The notes below the pieces were generated by a model. It worked only from the letters and a program-made list of their open reading frames with translations, made no database searches and had not been told where the DNA came from. 64,000 nucleotides of DNA from Klebsormidium nitens (lineage: Eukaryota > Streptophyta > Klebsormidiophyceae > Klebsormidiales > Klebsormidiaceae): contig DF237045.1 of assembly GCA_000708835.1 (NCBI GenBank), forward strand, positions 145,820 to 209,819, read 5' to 3'. Made by a program: the position numbers and the translations under genes. Shown piece after piece: positions 56,765 to 64,000 of the stretch (position 1 is the first letter of the stretch; every line of letters begins with the position of its first letter).

Positions 56765-57299
56765 GATTGGCTGAAACTGAAACTGACTGGAAATGACTTT
56801 TCACGACAAAAAATAACGACAAAATATCTTGTTATCCCCCACGTGATTTGGATTCTACAGAAACGATGCTTTTGCGATACAAATTCGATTCTGTGGTCGC
56901 AAAGGTTGACAGCTGGCGCCAAGCTCAGCACAGCGTCACCCATTGTCAGATAATTGACATATCGTGCCTAGCGAGTCACTATCTTAGGACTAGAAAATCA
57001 CACAGCTGATCACGGTTGCTAGTTCAGATGCATCTGGTGAAATTGCTGCTTGGTTGAAGCAATCTGGTTACCTGGAGCAATATCTGTGGTGTTGTTGTGG
57101 ACTGATAAAATAATGTCAAAAGGCATCATGTCCCCGTCCAATACATGAGTTCCACCAGCCAGAGCTAAGATTTGTAGAACATTCTCTCGGACAATCAATT
57201 GACGTCCGGCCAGGTAGCGCGAAAGTCAAACTCAGCAAATCTCTCAATATTACATCCATCTCTGTCACTGTTTCCAAAAGCAGCTCGTCAGGCAACTCA

Positions 57300-59461
57300 A
57301 TGGCGACGGAGATTGTCAACAGGCAAAAGAAGGCCGTCGGCATGCGAGTGCTGTGCGCGCTGGACAACTCGGAGGGGTCTGTGCTGGCGCTCCACTTTGT
57401 TCTCGACACGCTGTTTAAAGCTGAAGACGGAGACAAGCTCACTCTGTTTCAGGCGGCGGAAAACATTGACTGTGAGTGAGGTTTGTTCACCTACAAAGTT
57501 GTTGTTTGTAGATGAAACTGGAATCTTGTGCTTACGCAAATCAATGTTGAGTTGATTGAAGCTTGCTTCTGCTGCCAACATCTGTTTTGGTGTTGTTGGA
57601 AGCTTCCTCCTGCTCTTACCAGAGCTGCTTGAATGAATTGGGTGCCGTCCAGTCCAGAATTTGTACCATTGATAGTGGATTTGTCAAGGTTAAGTTGATT
57701 GGATAGTATGTTGCTTGTTCCTAATAAGTGGTTATTTTCCCAATACTACTCGAATGTAGTAATAGCGCTGCTCAGGCAAAAGTGGTGCACTACTATTGAG
57801 ATTGCTATTCCCCCTTGTTCACTTGGTCGATGTCAATTTAGCTGAAAGAGCAAATTTGTCCTCGTCACAATGCTTCTTGAATAAAAACCAAATGTTGCTC
57901 AAGCCCAAGGATGTACCAGTCTACTATTGTGAAAAGGGCTGTGATTCCCAGCTTGTGACAACAAATTTGGGTTAGGATTTTTCTCAGAAGCTTCTCAGTT
58001 GTTTTGAATCATATTCAGGCTGTATTGACTATCGTTTTTAGTCGCAGACTCAACTCCGTTGGCTCCCAAAAAAGATGTGCAACCTCTTGTCTGCTTGTCT
58101 TCTCTTGCACACCCAACCTCTTTGCAAGTTTTTGGGATGTAGTCCCAAATCTTCCTTTACAAGAAGCCATGTATTAGTTCAACAGTACTGAAGGGATTGT
58201 GGAATTGAGAGCCTTTCCACTTTTTGCAGTGTACTACGACGCAGAGTTCGCGTTCATGCCAGACAATAAGCTTGTAGACGCCCAGGAGAAAGTGAACAAG
58301 ATATGCATGACCCACCTGGAAAAGGTCAAGGCTGCAATCCAGGATGAGCCAACAAAGGTCTGTGGAAACAACTGGAGGAAGCAATCTTGTCAGAGCAGTA
58401 CTTTGCATTGAAATGGGTCCTTGAAAGTCGAAGGGGTGTCATAAAGCCTTGTGCCTCATTTTCTTGCTCCAAAGAAAAGCTAGGCCAATCACATAATTTC
58501 AAATCATCCTAGATAATTTCTAATGGTTTAGATGGTCGACTCCAAAGGTGTACTGGAGGCGAACTATTTTGACCCAGCGGTATTTTGTCCATCCATACTT
58601 CAGTTGCCGGTTTTCTGTGAATCCTGCCCTGTTGTACTAATAGGGAGTCTCGAGAGTATCAGCCGAAACCATCTGACAAATGCCTCATACATGTTATACA
58701 GATACAGACAGAGTTGGTGGTCCTTTCCGGAGACCCCCGGCAGTTGATTCCACACTACGTTGCCAAGCACCCGGTGGATTTGGTAGTGGTTGGGACGCGC
58801 GGCCGGGGCAGGTTCAAGAGGTGAGTGCCGATCATTTCTCTCTCTTTTGTCCTCCTTTAGATGCACCAATTGTTTGCAAACATTGATGCCCTTAGAAACC
58901 AAGCTTCCGCAACAAGCAGTTAAACCATAAGCTCTTGCACCCGTCTCCTCGTAGCGAACTCCTCTTGAATCCTTCAGTCCCCTCGCTTCTTCAATCTTTC
59001 AAAGCGGGCAAGAATCATTTCGAAGCAGATTCTACTTTGCTAGCCTTGTCATTCATCACAGGGCTAGGAACAAGTCCACGAGTTGGCCGCCAATCATTCT
59101 TACGTCACTGTCCGCTCCTAAGTAAAGCGAATCCATTCCAGTCGTGCAGCTCTTGCCTCTGGAACGAGCTAGCCGTCTTGCAAGCAAACCACACCCTCCA
59201 GTGAATTGCGTCTTTTGAAGTGTTTGTGGCCTGAAACTCGTCTCAACAGCTCCGAGCACCCTCTTATCTACCAGGAGAAGAATTGCTATTTTGGGAATCC
59301 ACTGATTACCAGAATGCGTGTAGCTGACATTCGAGGTGCTCACACGGTGTCTTAGTGTCTCCTCCTGCAGCCTGTTCCTGGGCAGCGTGAGCACCTATCT
59401 TGTGAGCCAGTGCCCTGTCCCAGTACTTGTCGTCCCCAACCCTCATCAGCTACCCGCCTGA
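57300..59461 (+). CDS. Universal stress protein, ATP-binding (UspA family)
   Basis: Four GT-AG exons: 57300-57471, 58230-58357, 58708-58820 and 59371-59461, giving 167 residues, normal for a single-domain plant USP. The chain begins MATEIVNRQKKAVGMRVLCALDNSEGS. It carries VVVGTRGRGRFKS then LFLGSVSTYLVSQCPVPVLVV, which fits the G-x2-G-x9-G-(S/T) nucleotide-binding signature (GTRG, nine residues, GS). This indicates an ATP-binding MJ0577-type USP, a cytosolic dimer linked to hypoxia, drought and oxidative stress. The third exon could start two codons earlier at 58702 (adding IQ); both AGs keep frame. Flanking genes give no hint of its partner. Confidence 0.93.
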
Positions 59462-59681
59462 GGACACAGTTAGTTTCTATACCAGAACAAGTTTGGAGAT
59501 TTTTAAGCACATAAGAAAAAGCATTAAATCTTGGATGAGAGTATACCTTTAGGGACCTTGTGGAGGCCAGATCGCTTCGAAACTTCCACTTAGGCGAATT
59601 CGCAATGATATCAAAAAGAAAGTAGTAGAAAGTGGAGTAGTTGTTAGCTGTTCAAATGGCTTAAACGGGGCGGAGGGGGCG

Positions 59682-59900
59682 CTAAGTGTAAGGCAGAACG
59701 GCGCGGTAGCTATTAGTCGAATTTTGAGACACTGGATCGTGGCAGGCGTCGGAGGACAGATCTGTCGGACAAGTGTCTTTACAGCAGTAGTGTACATATC
59801 CATCCGCATCACAGCAGGTCGTGTAGCCGTTTGAATGATCGCAATTACTTTGAGCGGTCACCATGGTGCTGGTTAAGACGAGCAGAATGAGCATGTGCAT
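59682..59900 (-). CDS. Small Cys-rich secreted-type peptide ORF (72 aa)
   Basis: The ORF starts with a typical signal peptide (MHMLILLVLTSTMVTAQ, cleavage predicted after about residue 16 or 17). A short mature part follows with seven Cys: SNC, TTCC, HYCCKDTC and DAC. The paired CC spacing recalls small secreted disulfide peptides, but I recognise no named family. The odd Cys number argues for care: the 3' end may be spliced or another Cys residue supplied by a second exon. No expression evidence is available from sequence. Confidence 0.4.
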   Translation of the reverse strand: MHMLILLVLTSTMVTAQSNCDHSNGYTTCCDADGYVHYCCKDTCPTDLSSDACHDPVSQNSTNSYRAVLPYT

Positions 59901-61190
59901 GCTGTTCTAAGTGTATACTCTTCTACTACAGTCTGTGCAGAATAAAATGGCACACTCGCCAAAGTACTCAGCCGTATCTCGGATTCTCACCGAAGTGCTT
60001 GGGTGAACTCGTTTCTAGGCACAATTATGTGTTATGCGTATAACCACTACTCAACTTTATGGACGCTTGGATATACTCGGACTGTCATAGTTCATTCTAG
60101 ACACATAGATGGTGTATTGATCTATGCCCTGACCGGTTTGAAGCCCGTACCCGTAAAATCAACTCAGGTGTCCATCCTCCGTTGAGTGGAGTCGTCTGCC
60201 TTCTGACAGCCAAAGATCTTGCAAGCAACATGAATGTGTCGGTTCGTCTTTCTCAGCAGTTTCTGAGAAATGAACGATGTTGTGCGCTGCAAATTCTGTC
60301 ATGCAAGAGAAGAGGCAGAAAAGATATTCACCATTATATACTTCTATGATACGAACGTCTGAGGCCATCTCAGCTCTCGGATGGAAGTCTGTCCCGCAAA
60401 GAGGTCTCTACTTGCTGTTAGCTGGAGCTCTGAACTGGTGTTTGGAATTAAAAGTTTGGGCAATGGGTAAAAGGTTGGCTTCTTCTTGCATCTTATAGTG
60501 CTCCCGTCCGCAAGTCAAGCCTGTCCGATATTGCATGTAGGCCCACCACGTCGGTCCAAGATCCTTTGGACAGTAGCCAAGTGAAGTGGTCGGATGATAC
60601 TCGGACGGTGTGTTCCAATTTAATGGTGTGTGCCATTTTAGTCTGGACGGGACTGTGTTGAGTTGGCGGGGAGAATCGAGCTTGAAAATCTGTTAGCCTT
60701 GCAATAATCATGGGGGTCGACCTACATCTACGTCTCCACCGCTTCTGGCACCTGCCCCTTTTGCCCTATCTTTCATTGGAGGCTAAAAGCAACGATGGTC
60801 GAGAGACCATCGTCATGGAGCGTTTCCTACAATGGACCCCACCAATGTCGACCCAACCATAATCTCTCTGGTAGGCCTTACTATGAAGAGCGACCCAGTG
60901 CCCGCATTTTGAGGTCTGCTTCGAGGCTCACCCTGACCACACGATCGAAACACTAGCCCGTTTTTCGAAAGGCAGACCGAGACAGTATTGGCTCTTTCTG
61001 AACGACTGCAGGACACATAGCTTTGCCGTCATCAAGCATGCCATGTATCCACCTTCGCATCAACCGTGCAAGGTCAGAGCGAGGGGGCTTTTGCGGTGTC
61101 ATGGGCTCGGTTTTTGGAGATACATATGCAGAAGGCATACTTTCTGGACATCAAGGGCCTGAGTTCCCCCTCTCATCCACAGCTCTGTTC
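59901..61190. other. Gene-poor region
   Basis: No gene is recognised. A run at 60490-60720 has several short inverted words but no clear LTR structure. Confidence 0.4.
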
Positions 61191-61561
61191 GCCAATGCAT
61201 CTGCAACCGCGTTCTCCGCGCGCATTACGTGTTATATGGTGCACGCGTCAATCCCTTTTATGAGCTCTTTGGCTCTATCACATAAGGATTGCAGATGTGT
61301 GGCTTTCACTTTCCAAACACCACACACCTGCTTCACCACGAGCATCGAATCACCATATCCTTTCAGGACCAAAAAGGCACATCTTTCGAGCCCTAATATG
61401 AGCCCCTCGAACTCTGCAACGTTGTTAGTGATCGAGTTCCCTAGATACTTGTATACTTCGATCCTCGTGCCATCCGGTATACAAATCACGGCGCCTGCGC
61501 CCCCAAATCCTGGGTGTATTGTTGTGACTATGATGTATACATGCGTGTCCAGAGTCCTCAT
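61170..61561 (-). pseudogene. RNase H domain relic, retroelement-type
   Basis: The minus-strand reading encodes PGFGGAGAVI, NNVAEFEGLILGLE (the catalytic Glu context) and GYGDSMLVVKQV (catalytic Asp). After an in-frame TAA at about 61232 it continues with RAENAVADALANRAV, the family's final Asp context. The first catalytic Asp-Gly is lost (VTTIHPG in place of DGA..NPG). This fits the RNase H part of an LTR retrotransposon or LINE, now non-functional. No reverse transcriptase, integrase or LTRs were identified nearby. Confidence 0.65.
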
Positions 61562-62203
61562 GCTGTTCCGTTATTCCTAACGACTACTCACGACATTTAC
61601 ACAAGCTTACCAGCCTACAGTCTTTCTGGATTTAAATGGAACACGCCACCATGCGCTACCGTATCTCAGCTTTTCCCTTTCTTGGTATATTTCGTGAGAA
61701 AACTCATGGACAGAGTTGGCGGCGTCATCAGTGTTATTTGGGTTACAGAGGATCAGGCGTTATTTATCTGGTCACAAAACATTATGCATCCTTTCTACGG
61801 GATTCTAACGATGAGCCTACTATCGGTGGCGTCTCCGATGCATCGGCGCTCCAGCGGGCCCCTGTATTTCTCCCTAATTTCCGCTTCTCGAATCCATATG
61901 CCCGTTTGCCAACTCAATACTCATCCATAAGTCACGCAAGTCTCTGTGTACCAAGCTAGAAATCCCAAGGAGGGCCCCGACGAGGTCGAGCGTAGCGGTC
62001 ACTGCTTCGTGTTTGTTTACGCTATTCAACCACACAACTTTCAAAACGACGGACGTAAGCAAAGTGAGTCCACTCAAAAACAAGGCATGGAGCAAACAAA
62101 CACGCTCTTATCAAACTAGGATTGCTCTGGTTCAACCAGAGGATGTTGAATACTGGCGGTCCCTCCCCCGACATAGCTATGGGAGGTGGTTGCCTCAACC
62201 TCA

Positions 62204-62623
62204 TTAAGGGAATCTCCCTCTTCTCACAAAGATACGCACACCCCTGAGAAAGGCAATCTCCTCGCCTGAGTAGTAGCACTCGACGTGGCGATCCGCATGC
62301 ACCGCAATATCAGATCGCAAGTCTCGTAGCAGAAGCGCCGCGCAAAGTAAGAGGTCCGGCGCAACGTGTGGAATGCGGAACTGCTCCTCCAAATGACGTC
62401 TGATTGTCACCAACCTCGGGGGAGTCTCATCCTGCGCTCTCCTCAAACCACCGGGATTCTGCGGATGCAGTCCTTCGAGCGACTTCTTCAACCCGTTTCT
62501 CCTTTCCCAGTCGTTCAGGCTCAGGTCGTGGAAGATCTGGACTATGTCCAGATGAGGATTGGCGAGCTCATGAGCAAGCGGGTATGGCGCCGAATATGGT
62601 GGTCTGACAGCACGGCCAGGCAA
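62204..62623 (-). CDS. Unrecognised ORF (139 aa)
   Basis: This open frame has balanced composition (VRPPYSAPYPLAHEL, VQIFHDLSLNDWERR, IPHVAPDLLLCAALLL) and could be an exon or retroelement debris next to the RNase H relic. No family is recognised, there are no clear splice partners, and the start is arbitrary. Confidence 0.25.
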   Translation of the reverse strand: MPGRAVRPPYSAPYPLAHELANPHLDIVQIFHDLSLNDWERRNGLKKSLEGLHPQNPGGLRRAQDETPPRLVTIRRHLEEQFRIPHVAPDLLLCAALLLRDLRSDIAVHADRHVECYYSGEEIAFLRGVRIFVRRGRFP

Positions 62624-62999
62624 CGGCGGGGCTCTGAATGCGGTCCTGAGGGGCTTTGAATTCGCCTGGGAGAGTTGTTTGCCTTCCTATAGTCCGGCGC
62701 CTATCACGCAAGCCGCATCCGCATACCACAATGCTTGCTCACGAGGCTGCGTTGGAGAGCTTTCGTTTTGTTGTTCTGCTCTTATTGAAATTCTACTCGG
62801 AAACTTGTGAATGAGGACCCTGTTAACCTGTGGTGGAGGCGAGCACCGCGTCCGTGCCCAACATGGAGACGTGATCAACGAGACCCCACCCAATGTTTTA
62901 TCCGCGCCGTGGAGTCTGGCGCCATGGACGACACCGTGGAATGTGTTGTGCCAACAAGATCGTCGCCATTGGTCGAGTTGCTTTCTAAGAATACCTTCT

Positions 63000-63340
63000 G
63001 ATCCGAGTTCCTCCGCTAACATGTGGGACTGGAATCAGTCCCCGGTTGGAATCTCGGCCCTTAGTGGTTCCCCACCCTAAATTATCGATAGCGAACCATC
63101 CGAACCCAGTCCGCTGAACCAGCACATGTATCTCGGCCCCTGCTGGTCCGCTGCTGCCCGACTCGAAAAGAGGTTGCGAACCAGAGGGAAACCTGTCCGC
63201 GGAACCAGTACATGTATCTCGGCCATTGCTGGTCAGCTGCCCCGACTCGAGAGCTGGATGCGAACCAGCTGGATACTCTTCCGCTGAATACGTAAAATCT
63301 CGGCCATTGTACCCCGACTCGGAACTGGTTTGCAGAGCGA
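63000..63340. repeat. Tandem repeat, ~85-90-bp unit, about four copies
   Basis: Units are recognised by TCCGCTGAACCAG, ACATGTATCTCGGCC and CCCGACTCG in the same order, near 63010, 63110, 63195 and 63280. They are diverged. An ORF on the minus strand runs through them only because the repeat lacks stops in that frame. Confidence 0.7.
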
Positions 63341-64000
63341 CACCGGGGTGGGATTGCATAATTCTACGATACAATGATGGCCAATAACGTGGCCCCCCGT
63401 CAGCAACTAGGAAGGCTCCTTCTTGCAAGGCATCAGGTTCTGTGTAACATTGTCAATCGGTCAACGGACACCGTCCGATGCAACTCCCTCGGATCTACGT
63501 TCAATTGTCGTGCGCAACAATATGTGCGCGCGCACTAGCGCACTAGCGCACTTTGGTGCCTTGATCATTCGTTGAGCTGCGTAAAGCGACATCCAAAACA
63601 AGTGCATATATATATTGGCGCACAACGTCGTGCTGCAATGGTGCACCTCGCCCCTTCAAACAACTATTGCGTGCAACATTTTTTCTCGTGGGACTTATCG
63701 AGCGGAGGCAACTTACTCTTCGCACATTACAATGTGCACCAACCAAAACATGATGAATACCGTGAGGTTAGCATGCGCACGGAGCCGATGATGAATTTCA
63801 GGATCTAAAGGGGGCGTCGGCGTCATCGTTTACAACTTGGGGATCAATAAGTGGTCACAATGCGTACAGACCTGCAAATGATCAGTGACATGGCCACAAG
63901 CACGTGCCACGTGTGATAATTCTAAACTTAGTGTATTGACGCAGATCAAGTTCGCCTTGGTACTGCAGTTTCTTCCACGGGCCGGATGCGTAGTGTGACG
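63341..64000. other. No gene seen at the right edge
   Basis: There is a short GCGCACTA microsatellite near 63520-63550 and no recognised coding sequence. The small ORF at 63572-63808 has no family features. Confidence 0.4.

Larger units (their letters stand above)
54568..57299. other. Divergent intergenic region between kinase and USP genes
   Basis: No coding exon was recognised in 2.7 kb. It contains a ~540-bp inverted-repeat element (55689-56228) and a 62-bp tandem duplication (56641-56764). Both promoters should lie here. Confidence 0.5.

Noticed and set aside
62985-63428. 147-aa minus-strand ORF
   Set aside because: It is a translation of the ~88-bp tandem repeat; no homology is recognised.

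Overview
The window is nuclear DNA from a eukaryote of the green lineage. Seven genes can be rebuilt from exon chains whose GT-AG (twice GC-AG) junctions keep one reading frame. Several gene types are typical of streptophytes: an SPX-RING ubiquitin ligase of the NLA type, a PHT1-class phosphate carrier, a SAL1-type bisphosphate nucleotidase, a myristoylatable EF-hand/TLDc protein and a CKI1-like hybrid histidine kinase. Gene density (about one per 7-8 kb), introns of 200-1000 bp and GC-rich exons would suit a compact streptophyte alga such as Klebsormidium. The species is an inference. A run of N at about 46589-47499 shows this is a draft assembly.

Layout. 1-4093 (-): plastid-type branched-chain aminotransferase, running off the left edge, with a 500-bp PIF/Harbinger-like MITE in its last visible intron. 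4094-6053: divergent intergenic region with two inverted-repeat elements. 6054-9074 (+): SPX-RING E3 ligase. 10667-24338 (-): a 16-exon gene for a ~1650-residue protein joining a membrane-associated N-terminus, a VAO/PCMH FAD oxidoreductase, a class I SAM methyltransferase and an unrecognised C-terminal region. 26237-33230 (-): PHT1-like phosphate transporter with two frameshifts and one stop. 35346-40459 (-): SAL1-like 3'(2'),5'-bisphosphate nucleotidase. 41579-46019 (+): EF-hand/TLDc protein. About 46.5-54567 (-): hybrid histidine kinase interrupted by the N gap, with a mitochondrial-like insertion carrying a tRNA-Ile(GAU) relic in its last intron. 57300-59461 (+): ATP-binding universal stress protein. 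59462-64000: gene-poor, with a small Cys-rich secreted-peptide ORF, an RNase H relic and tandem repeats.

Two things stand out. First, the FAD oxidoreductase-methyltransferase fusion: I know of no characterised protein with this layout, and the two activities in one chain suggest sequential oxidation and methylation of one, probably lipophilic, substrate. Second, in all four minus-strand metabolic or transport genes (aminotransferase, fusion gene, phosphate carrier, nucleotidase) splice junctions, and once the stop-codon region, are tandemly duplicated into the neighbouring non-coding DNA. These arrays have 2-5 diverged copies with periods of about 85-135 bp. They look like a local mechanism of intron growth that leaves decaying pseudo-exons and spare splice sites.

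The SPX-RING ligase (its Arabidopsis counterpart marks PHT1 carriers for degradation), the PHT1-like gene and the phosphate-releasing SAL1-like enzyme lie within 35 kb. This is suggestive, but neighbouring plant genes are often unrelated.
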